NCBI GenBank assembly: GCA_020845495.1
Contig: JADLFM010000128.1
Span: 378,744-442,743 of the forward strand
Direction of reading: 5' to 3'
DNA length: 64,000 nucleotides
Origin: Chloroflexota bacterium
GTDB taxonomy: Bacteria > Chloroflexota > UBA6077 > JACCZL01
Below the pieces are notes generated by a model. It was not told the DNA's origin. It saw nothing but the letters and a program-made list of their open reading frames with translations, and ran no database searches. The position numbers and the translations under genes were made by a program. Positions 16,751-25,738 of the stretch are shown piece after piece. Each line of letters begins with the position of its first letter. The first letter of the stretch is position 1.

Positions 16751-18502
16751 CTACAGCCTGACCTTCAGGATGACGCGGCCATCGGTCGGGCGCCGAACCT
16801 CGCTGGCCCGCGCCAGGAGCGCCCGGGCTACTGCGCGGGTTCGCGGAGACGATTCGCGGTCAGGCTCGCCAGCCAGGATGACCCAGGCGATGCGGCCGCG
16901 ATTCGGCTGCACCAGCAACTGATTGAGGTCGTCCAGATCCCGGACCACGATGGCTCCGGAGTGGACGTCGCGCGGCGGCGTCTCGTCGGCCCAGGTGTAC
17001 TTCTCATAGCCCTCGGCGCGCAGCCAGACGTCGGTGCGGCCGAGATAGTGGGTCGTGAGCGTCGGGGCGAAGCTGACGATCAGGTCGTTCGGGCGTCGAT
17101 CCGCGACGGCCTGCACCCAGGTGTTCGCCACCATCCGGATCTGCGCGTCGGCGATCAGCCGGCCGGGGTCGATCCCTCCGAGGACCAGCAGTACGAGCAG
17201 CGCCCCGGCGACGATCGATCTGGCGGCGGGTTGCCCCGCACGGGAGCGCGACGCGACGCTGCTGCCTGCCAGCACAGCGGCGATGCGCGGCCCGACCCGC
17301 CAGAGCGCGAGGCTCGCGACAGCCGCAAGGAATGGCAGGGCCGGCAGCACGTAGCGCGACTCTCCCCGCCGTACCAGCCCGAATCCGTTGAAGGCGATGA
17401 TGGCGAGCGTCATCAGCAGGAGCGGCCCGGCCCGCCTCCCGGCCAGCAGACGCCGAGCATCCGTGCGCGTTAGTGGGATGGCGAGTGCGGCGGCCGGCAG
17501 CAGCCAGGCGTGCCAGCCGCCCAGGATCGTCAGGGTGGCGGCGAGGCCGGCGAGGTCGAATCCGGGGCGGAGGTACTCCCGTACTTCGGCGGTCGAGCCG
17601 GCCGCCGTCGGCGCGCGCAGTGCCAGTGAGAGGCCGCCAACCGTCGCCACCCCGAGCAGGAGCATCCCCCAGAACAGCAGGGCGTCGGGCGGTACCGCGA
17701 TACGACGTCTCCAGCGCTGGTTCCACTGGCTGCTCTCGTTCTGTTGCGTCCCGTCGCGTGGAAAGGCGTGGTGTGGCTGCCCGCCGCGCCCTACCCCGCC
17801 GCGCATCGTGGTAAGTGACGGTCTGCTGGCGGGTCGGTATCTGTGGGCGATGCGAGCCAGTTCCAGTAAGGCTGCGACGGGCACCAGCAGGACGGCAAGC
17901 TCGTGTGAGAAGAGGGCGGCCAGGGCGGCGAAGCCCGCGCGGAGGCGGTCTCCAGGCGCGTCGCGCACCAGCCAGCCAATCGCCAGCACCAGCCAGAGCA
18001 GAAGCCAGGAGTAGAGCCACGCCTCGCGCGACTGGAGCACCAGCGGCTGCGCGAAAGCGACGATAGCGGCCGCCGCGAGAGCCGGGGCGTTTCCCCCCCG
18101 GAGACGCGTGAGCCAGAAGACGGCAGGCACGAGCAACGTCCCCGCGACAATGGCTGGCAGGCGCGCGATCTGGTCGCTGAAGCCGCCGACCGCGAAGGCC
18201 GCCGCCTCCGCGTAGGCCGGCAGCAGTCCACGGGTATACAGGAGCCCATCCGGCAGGATCGGGAGGCCGTGCTCCAGGATACCGCGTGCCGCCAGCGCAA
18301 GCCGTGCCTCGTCGCGGCCCATCGTTCCCTGGACCGTCGGCAGCCCGACGGCGCGTACCCAGCAGGCCGCGAGCGTCAGGACGAGCAGCGCAAACTGCGC
18401 CGTGCGGGCTAGCGTTCGCTCTCGTCCACCCGCGCCAGTGCCAGTCGCTGCCCGCCCGGCCCCGCTCGACGCGGGCCGAGCGTGCTCATTGACGTCTGGC
18501 AT
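16751..18502 (-). CDS. ArnT-like (GT39 superfamily) membrane glycosyltransferase
   Basis: A 583-residue polytopic membrane protein using the start at 18502. The frame stays open to 18946 but would then overlap the divergent gene. The first transmembrane helix (about 36-53) is followed by MGRDEARLAL, whose Asp-Glu pair is the GT39 catalytic-loop motif. About ten hydrophobic segments precede a soluble C-terminal domain. A roughly 50-residue hydrophilic insert (bases about 17690-17850, Arg/Gln/Ser-rich with GGVGRGGQPHH) interrupts the membrane region and is unlike the other three GT39 proteins here. It converges on the PotA-like gene and diverges from the next GT39 gene. Confidence 0.8.
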   Translation of the reverse strand: MPDVNEHARPASSGAGRAATGTGAGGRERTLARTAQFALLVLTLAACWVRAVGLPTVQGTMGRDEARLALAARGILEHGLPILPDGLLYTRGLLPAYAEAAAFAVGGFSDQIARLPAIVAGTLLVPAVFWLTRLRGGNAPALAAAAIVAFAQPLVLQSREAWLYSWLLLWLVLAIGWLVRDAPGDRLRAGFAALAALFSHELAVLLVPVAALLELARIAHRYRPASRPSLTTMRGGVGRGGQPHHAFPRDGTQQNESSQWNQRWRRRIAVPPDALLFWGMLLLGVATVGGLSLALRAPTAAGSTAEVREYLRPGFDLAGLAATLTILGGWHAWLLPAAALAIPLTRTDARRLLAGRRAGPLLLMTLAIIAFNGFGLVRRGESRYVLPALPFLAAVASLALWRVGPRIAAVLAGSSVASRSRAGQPAARSIVAGALLVLLVLGGIDPGRLIADAQIRMVANTWVQAVADRRPNDLIVSFAPTLTTHYLGRTDVWLRAEGYEKYTWADETPPRDVHSGAIVVRDLDDLNQLLVQPNRGRIAWVILAGEPDRESSPRTRAVARALLARASEVRRPTDGRVILKVRL

Positions 18503-18643
18503 CGCCTGACGCCCGTCGCCTGTGTGCGGCGGGTTGTGCGGGATCCTGGCTTCACTCGGCAGAGGCTGTGCCCCGCTGCCCGGGGGCGTCACGGAGCGTT
18601 CCCTTCCGACCGTACCCCTGGCCGATGGTAGCATGACAGAATT
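18503..18643. promoter_or_regulatory. Divergent promoter region between two GT39 genes
   Basis: The 141 bases between the divergent glycosyltransferase starts should hold both promoters. I cannot assign -35/-10 boxes with confidence. Confidence 0.35.
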
Positions 18644-20635
18644 GTGAGCAGGTCCGGCGTCAGCCACGCGCCCGAGCCTACAACGCCGGCCCCCGGGCCG
18701 GCCAGTCTCCGTCGAGCCGGAGGCTCCAGGGCGCACGTGTCGCCGCTCCGTACACCCTGGGCCGCCGTGTCGGCACTCGCCATGCCGGTGCTGCTGGCGG
18801 TCACGTTCTCGCTGGCGCTGGCTACGCGCTTCATCGGGCTTGGCGGGGCCGTCACCGAGGACGAAGATCAGTGGATGTCCCGCGCGGGCAACTTCGCAGT
18901 GGCCCTTCATACCGCCGACTGGCATCGAACGTTTCAGACCGGCCACCCTGGCGTGACGACGATGTGGCTCGCCACGCTGGTGCTCGGACCCGGCGGGACG
19001 GCGCCGTTCTCGGATAGCGTGCGTGCGAGCGGCCCTGTCACAGCCGTTCCAGGCTTTCTGGCTGCACTTCGGGATGCGCGGGCACCGTTCGTGGTGCTCC
19101 AGGCTGTCCTCGTCGTCGGTAGCACCTGGCTGGTGGCCCGGCTGTTCGGGTCAGGCGTCGCGCTGATTGCTGGCCTGCTGCTGGCCGTCGACCCGTATTG
19201 GGCGGCGGTCGGGCCGATCGTCGGGATGGACGGGCTGCTGAGCGGCTTCCTGACGGCCGGGATGTTGTCGCTCATGGCCGCACTGCTTCCGTCACCGGCT
19301 CCACCCGCGCCGTCATCTCGACCCGCTCCACCGCCGGCGTGGACTATCAGTCGAGGGCGGATAGCTCTTGCGCTCGTGTCAGGAGCGTGCTGGGGTCTCG
19401 CCGTCCTCACCAAGACCGCGGCGCTGCTGGCGCTGCCGCTCGTGCCGATTGTCGTCCTCGCCGCCCTCGTCGTCAGACCAGAGGGGTCTGAGGTCGTCGA
19501 TGGCTTGACGGGAAGGCAGCGCTGGCAAGCGTTTGGGGGCCGGCTATCGCTCGGGGGTTGGCTGACTTTCGGGGGCCGGTTGTCGTGTGGGAACTGGCGA
19601 GCGCCCGAACTTCGCCGGGCGCTCCTGCTCCTCGGCATCTGGGGTAGTGCGATGCTGCTCGCGATCTGGCTGCTCTGGCCGGCGGCCTGGGAGCAGCCCT
19701 TCACGGTGCTCCTGCGCGCCTACGAGTTCAGCGCGCAGCTTGGCGGCTCGCCGCACGGCCCCGGCAACTTCTTCCTGGGCCAACCTGTCGACGACCCCGG
19801 CCCGGCGTTTTATCCTGTCGCGCTTGCATTCCGGCTGGGGCCGGGCGCGACACTCGGCCTGCTCCTCGTGCTGACACTCGGCGCTCCGCGTCGCCTGCTC
19901 CGTCCAGTCTGGATGCTGCTCGGCTTCGCGGTCCTGTTCCTGGTGATGCTGACCCTCGCCGCCAAGAAGGTGGATCGCTACCTGCTGCCGGTGCTGCCGG
20001 CGCTGGACGTGCTCGCGGCGGTCGGCTGGTGGCGCGCGTGTATCTGGCTGCGCCAGCGTCTAGGCGAGCGGCGAGGTTGGAGTAGCTCGCCTGCGCCCGG
20101 ATGCCCTCCTTCCCTGGCCTGGGAGTCCCCTCACTCCGCGACATCCACTCCCGGACGCGGGCGAGAGGACGATGGGGCTGCGACTCTGGACGCTGGTGCG
20201 ATGGCTAAGGCATCTGCAATGGCCGTTGCCCTTGCCGCGATGCTGGCGCTGGTGCTTCAGGTCTGGCCGCTCGTTGCTGCTGGACGGTATCCGCTGGCGA
20301 CCTACAACCCGCTCTTCGGCGGCGCCCGCATGGCCGTGCTCGCCATCCCCGTCGGGTGGGGCGATGGCCTCGATGATGCGGCTGACCGCATCCGCGATCG
20401 TGCTGGCGATCGGGCGGTAATCACGTCGATCTGGGCGCCGCTCTGGGTCAACTTCCAGGCGCATGCGCCTGGCCCGGTCGTTCGCGATACTCAGATGGCC
20501 GATGCGGACTACTTCGTCGACTACATCGACGCTCGCCAACGCGGGCTGACCCCGCGTTCGTTGGTCAGGCGGAAGCCGGACGCCGTGGTCGAGATTGCCG
20601 GCGTCGAGTACGCCCGCATCTACCGCCTGCGCTGA
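18644..20635 (+). CDS. ArnT-like (GT39 superfamily) membrane glycosyltransferase with repeat inserts
   Basis: A 663-residue membrane protein starting at GTG 18644. Transmembrane helix 1 spans about residues 39-60, and TEDEDQWMSR (71-80) is the acidic catalytic-loop motif. TGHPGVTTMW and further hydrophobic segments follow. Two hydrophilic inserts stand out. One carries a near-duplicate FGGRLSLGGW / FGGRLSCGNW (bases about 19535-19600). The other is Ser/Pro/Gly-rich (SSSPAPGCPPSLAWESP, bases about 20080-20200). Both lie where loops are expected, so the protein is probably functional. Donor and acceptor are unknown. Confidence 0.82.
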   Translation: MSRSGVSHAPEPTTPAPGPASLRRAGGSRAHVSPLRTPWAAVSALAMPVLLAVTFSLALATRFIGLGGAVTEDEDQWMSRAGNFAVALHTADWHRTFQTGHPGVTTMWLATLVLGPGGTAPFSDSVRASGPVTAVPGFLAALRDARAPFVVLQAVLVVGSTWLVARLFGSGVALIAGLLLAVDPYWAAVGPIVGMDGLLSGFLTAGMLSLMAALLPSPAPPAPSSRPAPPPAWTISRGRIALALVSGACWGLAVLTKTAALLALPLVPIVVLAALVVRPEGSEVVDGLTGRQRWQAFGGRLSLGGWLTFGGRLSCGNWRAPELRRALLLLGIWGSAMLLAIWLLWPAAWEQPFTVLLRAYEFSAQLGGSPHGPGNFFLGQPVDDPGPAFYPVALAFRLGPGATLGLLLVLTLGAPRRLLRPVWMLLGFAVLFLVMLTLAAKKVDRYLLPVLPALDVLAAVGWWRACIWLRQRLGERRGWSSSPAPGCPPSLAWESPHSATSTPGRGREDDGAATLDAGAMAKASAMAVALAAMLALVLQVWPLVAAGRYPLATYNPLFGGARMAVLAIPVGWGDGLDDAADRIRDRAGDRAVITSIWAPLWVNFQAHAPGPVVRDTQMADADYFVDYIDARQRGLTPRSLVRRKPDAVVEIAGVEYARIYRLR

Positions 20636-20643
20636 CGAGTAGA

Positions 20644-20709
20644 GAGTGGGGAGTAGCAACTCGTGGGCAGGGCAGGACACCCCGGCCCACGAGTCGCCAC
20701 TCCCCACTC
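20644..20709. terminator. 25-bp inverted repeat between convergent genes
   Basis: Bases 20644-20668 and 20685-20709 form an inverted repeat with two mismatches around a 16-base loop. It lies between the convergent GT39 and aldolase genes, where a bidirectional terminator is expected. Confidence 0.65.
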
Positions 20710-20720
20710 GCCACGTTCGC

Positions 20721-21635
20721 TCAGGACACGGCGGCCGGCGTTCGGCTCGGGAAGCCGGCCGCGAGACAGGCGTCCAGATAGCGCTTCGCCTCCTCGGACG
20801 TCATCGTCGGGAGCGGCGCCGTCAGGTTCGGTTTGATCAGGCCGAGATGCGCCGCGAGGAGCTTGGTGCCGTGGAGCGTGGCCCGCCCCCGAATCCGGAT
20901 GAACCGATCCCAGGTCGCCTGCCGTTCGAGCGCTCCAGCCGTATCGCCGCGCTGAACGGCGTCGTAGAGGTCACGGATCAGACGCGGGTGGACGTTCGCG
21001 AAGCCCGGCACCAGTCCATCCGCGCCGAGCATCAGGCTGATCGCTCCCATCTGCTGGTTGCCCTGGAGGATCACGAAGTCCTCGCGTGGCCGTTCGAGAA
21101 TCAACCGCTGAACCTCTGGCCAGGCGCCGGACGAATCCTTGATGCCCGCGATGCGGGGATCTTCGGCGATCTGGATGACGGCGTCGGCCTTGATCGAGAC
21201 TTTCGTGGTCTGAGGGATGTTGTAGATCAGAATCGGCAGATCGGTGGCGTCCGCGAGGCGGCGGAAGTGCTCCACGAGCTCGTCGGTGCTGTAGCCGCCG
21301 AAGTAGTACGGGGCGGTAGCGACGAAGGCTGCCACGCCAGTGTCGCGGAGCAGTCGCATATCGTCGATGATGCGCGCGGTGCTGGGCTGGAGTACGCCCG
21401 CGATGACCGGCACCCGGCCGCCTGCCACCTCGACGGCGGCCTCGCAGACCGCCTGCCGCACGTTGTCGCGCAGGCACGGTCCCTCGCCGTTCGACCCGAG
21501 CACGAAAAGACCGTGCACGCCGCCCTGGATCTGGTACTCGACCAGGCGGGCCATACCCGCTCGGTCGAGTTGCTCGTCGGCATCGAGCGCGGTGATCGTC
21601 GGGGGGATGATGCCGTAGAAGCGTCGCTGAGTCAT
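20721..21635 (-). CDS. DapA-family aldolase (HOGA-like class I lyase)
   Basis: A 304-residue TIM-barrel lyase of the dihydrodipicolinate synthase / N-acetylneuraminate lyase superfamily. The Schiff-base Lys is in AGIKDSSG (Lys166) and the catalytic Tyr in LIYNIPQTT (Tyr138). The pyruvate-carboxylate loop reads GSNGEG (47-52) where DapA has GTTGE. To my knowledge, GSNGE is typical of 4-hydroxy-2-oxoglutarate aldolase-type members, so a sugar-acid or hydroxy-oxoacid aldolase is more likely than lysine synthesis. The start at 21635 has GGGAGG upstream. No lysine-pathway genes are nearby. Confidence 0.88.
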   Translation of the reverse strand: MTQRRFYGIIPPTITALDADEQLDRAGMARLVEYQIQGGVHGLFVLGSNGEGPCLRDNVRQAVCEAAVEVAGGRVPVIAGVLQPSTARIIDDMRLLRDTGVAAFVATAPYYFGGYSTDELVEHFRRLADATDLPILIYNIPQTTKVSIKADAVIQIAEDPRIAGIKDSSGAWPEVQRLILERPREDFVILQGNQQMGAISLMLGADGLVPGFANVHPRLIRDLYDAVQRGDTAGALERQATWDRFIRIRGRATLHGTKLLAAHLGLIKPNLTAPLPTMTSEEAKRYLDACLAAGFPSRTPAAVS

Positions 21636-21891
21636 GCGCGGCCTCCCGAGTGCGATGCGAGAATGCGGAACGGACACGATGTCGTCACGTCAGGCTGTAA
21701 CGTGAAAAGCTCGTGCTGCAATGGTATGCCGAAGCGTGCGCGGGCTGCCGGATCCACGGGGCCGTCGACAGCCCGAGCGCCAGCGCGCCGTCCCGGTGCA
21801 ATAGTACATCGGGGCCTGCTACGGCTGCCGGGGACTGGCAGATCCGCGCCTCGACGCCCCGACTTCAGGGGCGTCCATCGCGCCTCCAGCC

Positions 21892-22668
21892 TCAGCGCTT
21901 CTCGTACACCACGAAGAAGCCCGGCTGCGAGATCGTGGTGCCGACCGCGTTGCCGGCCGGGTCGATCGCCTGCTTCGCGACCGGTACCCAGGTGCGGCTC
22001 TGGAGATCGAGCCGCGCGACGGTGAACAGGTTCTCGTCCAGGCCGAGCGCCTCGACGTCGGTGTAATGGATCGTCATGTTCACTTCAGATGGCAAGGTGT
22101 CGAGCGGCGCGCCCTCACAGGTGGCCGCTCGGATCTCATAGATCAGCAGCCCGACCATCTGCCCAGGCGGGAATGGGGCCGAGAGGAAGTCGATGACACG
22201 GAAGATCTCGATCTTGAAGGGCGAGGGGTTCGCCGGGAAGACTCGCACGACGACCTTGTTGTCAAACGCGGGGAAGACCGTCTCCTGACCAGCCGGCGCG
22301 CATGTCGGCGCTGGTGGCGGTGTCGGCGTGGCGGTCGGCAACGGCGGGAGGGCAAAGCCAATCTCGTTGTCGTTGCCATTCCCGTTGTCGTCAGAGTCGT
22401 TGTCACTCGCGTTGTCGCCGCCGTTGTTGTCGTTCCCGTTCTCGTTGTCCGAGTTGTTGTCACCACCGTTGTTGTCCCCTCCGTCGTTGTCGCTACTGCC
22501 GTTGTCACCGCTGTTATCCGCGTTGTCGGCGAGCGCACTCTGGACGGTAAAGGGGGATGCCGCGTCGATCCCGGAACCTGCCGAGTTGCTGATAGCCTGG
22601 ACGAACCAGACGCTCCCGGCGAGAAGCAGCAAGGACACGATGGACTGGAAGACGCGGAACCCGGACAT
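21892..22668 (-). CDS. Secreted Asn/Asp/Gly-rich repeat protein (1)
   Basis: A 258-residue protein with an N-terminal signal or anchor helix (about 8-25). An Asn/Asp/Gly-rich tract at about 48-105 (units like GGDNNSDN and NGNDNN) is followed by a Thr/Pro hinge (PTATPTPPPAPT). A folded C-terminal domain of about 130 residues ends SQPGFFVVYEKR. The domain reads like the beta-sandwich modules closing many bacterial surface proteins (a variable Trp-containing strand, then a final tG-fy-vvY strand). The second repeat protein at 23099-23938 has the same architecture and end. The likely location is outside the membrane. The function is unknown. Confidence 0.7.
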   Translation of the reverse strand: MSGFRVFQSIVSLLLLAGSVWFVQAISNSAGSGIDAASPFTVQSALADNADNSGDNGSSDNDGGDNNGGDNNSDNENGNDNNGGDNASDNDSDDNGNGNDNEIGFALPPLPTATPTPPPAPTCAPAGQETVFPAFDNKVVVRVFPANPSPFKIEIFRVIDFLSAPFPPGQMVGLLIYEIRAATCEGAPLDTLPSEVNMTIHYTDVEALGLDENLFTVARLDLQSRTWVPVAKQAIDPAGNAVGTTISQPGFFVVYEKR

Positions 22669-23041
22669 GAGCGAAAGCCTCCAGTGGCGCGATGCTGGCT
22701 GGCCCGATACTGCCAGATTCCATCGGGTGGCTGCACGGTCGTTGAGGCTCAGTCGGGGCGTCCGAGCACCGTCCGTCGTGGGATGATGGCGTCATGACCG
22801 TCGGGTCAGGCGCTGAGGACAGCCGAGTTCATTTCTGGCCGCGCTGGCCATGCTCCGGCCCCGGCGGTGATCGCATGGCACGTCCTATGGCACATCATGA
22901 CGTCCACGACCGCTGCGCGACGGCCCTGGGTGCTAGAACTGACTGCACGGCCGCTCGCGGCCCTGGACACCGACGCTCCCGGCACGCGCCCGACTCCTGC
23001 CAGATACAAGGGCCGGTACAGGGGCTGGGTACAGGGGCACG
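22669..23041. other. Intergenic region between the two Asn-rich protein genes
   Basis: About 370 bases upstream of the first Asn-rich gene and downstream of the second gene's terminator. No supported gene is present. It must contain the promoter of the 21892-22668 gene. Confidence 0.5.
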
Positions 23042-23071
23042 AAAAGGGGCGGGCCAATGCAGGCCCGCCCC
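23042..23071 (-). terminator. Rho-independent terminator of the second Asn-rich gene
   Basis: On the minus strand a perfect 10-bp GC stem (arms at 23062-23071 and 23046-23055, loop of 6) is followed by TTTTC. It lies 28 bases after the stop of the 23099-23938 gene. This is a textbook intrinsic terminator. Confidence 0.8.
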
Positions 23072-23098
23072 CCTCTGTGCCCCGGCGTCGAGCGGGTG

Positions 23099-23938
23099 CT
23101 AGGAGCCCTGGTAGACGGCGTAGAGGCCGGTCTGGATGATGGTCGACGAGATGTACGGGTTGTTCGGATCCGGGTCCGGGACGGTGTTCACGTTGTCCCA
23201 ACTCGTTCCGTTCCAGTGAACGATCTGGAGCGTCGCCTTGTTGGCCGGGACGCTGTACGGAATTCCCAGGTTGACGGCCGAGGGGAACTGGGCCATGCTG
23301 ACGCCGCCACAACTGTTCAATGCCGATACCTGGAAGACCATGCTGTCCAGGAACGGCCCGGGCGCTGCCGCGACCGTCGACGGATCCACCGCCTGGAGGT
23401 CGACCTCGGTGACCATGGGGAACGACGAAACCGGGACCACGTCGATCGTGACGTTGCCACCTGGCAGGAACAGGGTTATCGCGCCAACCTCGCCAGTATC
23501 GTAGCAGCGGCTCACCATGTTGGACGCTGCGAACGGCTGGCCTGTCTGGCTTGTCGGTGGGGTAACGACCGGCGGGAGGGGCGCGTTCTCGTTGCCGTTC
23601 TCGTTGTTGTTACCGTTCTCGTTGTTGTTGCCATTCTCGTTGTTGTTGCCGTTCTCGTTGTTGTTGCCGTTCTCGTTGTTGTTGCCGTTCTCGTTGTTGT
23701 TGCCGTTCTCGTTGTTGTTGCCATTCTCGTTGTTATTGCCATTCTCGTTGTTGTTGCCGTTCTCGTTGTTGTTGCCGTTCTCGTTATTGTTGCCGTTGCT
23801 AGCAAGCATGGGAGCATCGGCGACGGCGGCGTACGCCGAGTCGGCGTTGGGCGACGACGCGGTCGACGGGAGCAGCATCGGGACCGCTGCCACGGCCAGG
23901 ATCGTCACGGCGATCAAGATCGCACGGATGGCTGACAT
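23099..23938 (-). CDS. Secreted GNNNEN-repeat protein (2)
   Basis: A 279-residue protein starting at 23938, where GGAGGT precedes the ATG. The signal helix (about 5-25) is followed by a 6-residue repeat GNNNEN present 11 times in a row plus a shorter GNEN (residues 49-118). A Pro/Thr hinge (PLPPVVTPPTS) and a C-terminal domain of about 150 residues come next, with two Cys and the ending IIQTGLYAVYQGS. The repeat would form a long flexible hydrophilic stalk displaying the C-terminal domain. The repeat has near-identical codons, so copy number probably varies between strains. It shares architecture with the 21892-22668 protein. Confidence 0.75.
   Translation of the reverse strand: MSAIRAILIAVTILAVAAVPMLLPSTASSPNADSAYAAVADAPMLASNGNNNENGNNNENGNNNENGNNNENGNNNENGNNNENGNNNENGNNNENGNNNENGNNNENGNNNENGNENAPLPPVVTPPTSQTGQPFAASNMVSRCYDTGEVGAITLFLPGGNVTIDVVPVSSFPMVTEVDLQAVDPSTVAAAPGPFLDSMVFQVSALNSCGGVSMAQFPSAVNLGIPYSVPANKATLQIVHWNGTSWDNVNTVPDPDPNNPYISSTIIQTGLYAVYQGS
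23584..23795. repeat. 18-bp coding tandem repeat, 11 full copies plus one short
   Basis: The unit TTCTCGTTGTTGTTGCCG on the plus strand recurs every 18 bases from 23598 to about 23795, preceded by one 12-base unit. Only a few synonymous changes separate copies (for example CCA or ACC for CCG). It encodes GNNNEN on the minus strand. There are no unique spacers, so it is not a CRISPR array. Confidence 0.97.
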
Positions 23939-24229
23939 GGAGTGCACCTCCAGAGGTAGACGCTCGCGGGGCGGAACTTCGCCCGTACTTGCAAGAACTG
24001 TTCCTGTTTGCAGCCGGTTGCGCGGCGCTCCGGTAACCAGGGCATCATGTGCGACTGTGGAGGCCACGGCGGCGATGTCGGACCCCGAACGGCTCGCGCG
24101 CAGCCAGGCTCAGCACGTTGGCCATGCTGTGTAGAACGCCGCATGCTGCGGCAGCCAGGCCCGTACACCTGCGCTCTGGCCAGGAGTTATGGACGCTTCG
24201 GACGCCATCCTGGTACGCTGGCGCCCGCG

Positions 24230-25270
24230 ATGAAGAGCGAGGCAGACAATCGATTGGACGACACGTCGTCAGCACCGGCCGTGCCAGATAGGGCGGCGTG
24301 GCGCGGCTCATCGAGTCCTGGCCCGACAGCAGCAGATGTTCGCGTGGCCGAGCTGGTCGATGCGAGCGCCGCCGACGTCAGCGCCGACGATCTGCACCCG
24401 GATCGTCGAAACGGCCATCATGCCAACCCCGCGCGAGGCGTCGTGCCGCCCGCTCCCTACTATGACGACGGCCGCGTTACCATCTTTCAGGCCGATAGCA
24501 CCGATCTGAGCTTCCTGCCGTCCGAGTCGGTCCAACTGATCGTGACGTCCCCCCCGTATAACCTGGGCAAAGACTACGGCACCGCCCGCGATGACACCAC
24601 GTATCACGGGTACCTGCACTGGGTGGAGACCTGGAGCCGCGAACTGCGGCGGTTGCTCGAACCTGGCGGGCGGCTCTGCCTGAACGTCCCGCTCGACATC
24701 AATTTGAGGTTTGATGAGGGCGGCCAGCGACGCACCCACAAGCAACCGGTCCTGGCCGATTTCACCCGGCTGCTCGTCGAGGATCTCGGATTCGTCTACA
24801 ACACGACGATTCTCTGGCTCGAGAACAACGTGTCGCGCCGGACGGCCTGGGGCTCCTGGCTGTCCGCGACCGACCCATGGGTGAACACAGCGGCCGAAGC
24901 CGTATTAGTCTTGTCAAAGGACCGGCGGAGGCGCGATGGACGTGGCAGGACGTCGGATATGTCGCGCGACGATTTCCTCGACGCCACGCTCGGCATCTGG
25001 CGCTTTCCGGGCGAGACGACCCGCCGCTATGGTCACCCGGCCCCGTTCCCCGAGGCGCTGCCGCGTCGCCTGATCCAGTTGTTCAGTTTCCGTGAGGATA
25101 CTGTCCTCGATCCGTTCCTTGGCAGCGGCACGACCTGCCGGGTGGCGAAGAGCCTGGGCCGTCGCTCGATTGGCGTCGAGATCGATCCTCGGTACTGCGA
25201 GGTCTCGGCCACCCGCTGCCGCGAGCCGTCGCCACCTGACCCCCCCGCCCGAGGGCGCTGCCCAACGTAA
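24230..25270 (+). CDS. Beta-class DNA methyltransferase (N4-cytosine or N6-adenine)
   Basis: A 346-residue protein. Motif IV TSPPY is at 106-110 (TSPPYNLGKDYG), and the S-adenosylmethionine motif DPFLGSGTT is at 294-302 followed by SIGVEIDPRYCE. The order catalytic motif, target-recognition region, then SAM motif defines the beta class. SPPY is common in N4-cytosine enzymes, but adenine enzymes also use it. An RRYGHPAPFPEALPRRLI block before the SAM motif is typical of this class. No restriction endonuclease gene is adjacent, so it looks like an orphan methyltransferase. The start at 24230 avoids a 74-residue upstream extension with no family match. Confidence 0.9.
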   Translation: MKSEADNRLDDTSSAPAVPDRAAWRGSSSPGPTAADVRVAELVDASAADVSADDLHPDRRNGHHANPARGVVPPAPYYDDGRVTIFQADSTDLSFLPSESVQLIVTSPPYNLGKDYGTARDDTTYHGYLHWVETWSRELRRLLEPGGRLCLNVPLDINLRFDEGGQRRTHKQPVLADFTRLLVEDLGFVYNTTILWLENNVSRRTAWGSWLSATDPWVNTAAEAVLVLSKDRRRRDGRGRTSDMSRDDFLDATLGIWRFPGETTRRYGHPAPFPEALPRRLIQLFSFREDTVLDPFLGSGTTCRVAKSLGRRSIGVEIDPRYCEVSATRCREPSPPDPPARGRCPT

Positions 25271-25738
25271 CCCGACGTCGCCCAACTGCGCCCGGCATGG
25301 CCCGACGTCGCCCGGCTCCGCCTGGCTCTCGGCGGGTGGCGCCAAATGCTTTTACCTGCCTTACGCCCGAGGCACAACAGGCTCCAGGTGCTGGTGCGTG
25401 TCGCGTCCGGCCCGCCCTGCCACTCTCGCCGCACCATCGGGCGCCCGTCGCCACGCGCTCGTAACACGTTCGTAACGCTCTCGGCCACTCGCGGCGTGGC
25501 GCGCGCTTGACAGCGGGACCACACACCAGCTAAAAGGTTTTGGTCACGGCCCCCAAGCCGCCAGGCAGCGGCGCCGACTCCAACGTACGCCAACGACCCG
25601 ACACGCGCCGCGGAGCGCGTGCCGGCGCATGCGAGGAGGTGAGCCACCAGGGTTTCAGAGCCGTTCCGGACATGGCAGGTTGGTGAGGCGATCCATTGGC
25701 GAGGATTCCGTCTACTCCAGAGACACGTGGAGTACTTC

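Noticed and set aside
23584..23795. Repeat array considered as CRISPR
   Set aside because: Repeats are directly tandem with no unique spacers, there are no cas genes, and the array codes in frame for GNNNEN.
25501..25540. TTGACA-TAAAAG promoter as proof of the 25739-26338 gene
   Set aside because: The -10 match is weak, spacing is 18, and the frame downstream has no recognisable domain; kept only as a low-confidence gene.
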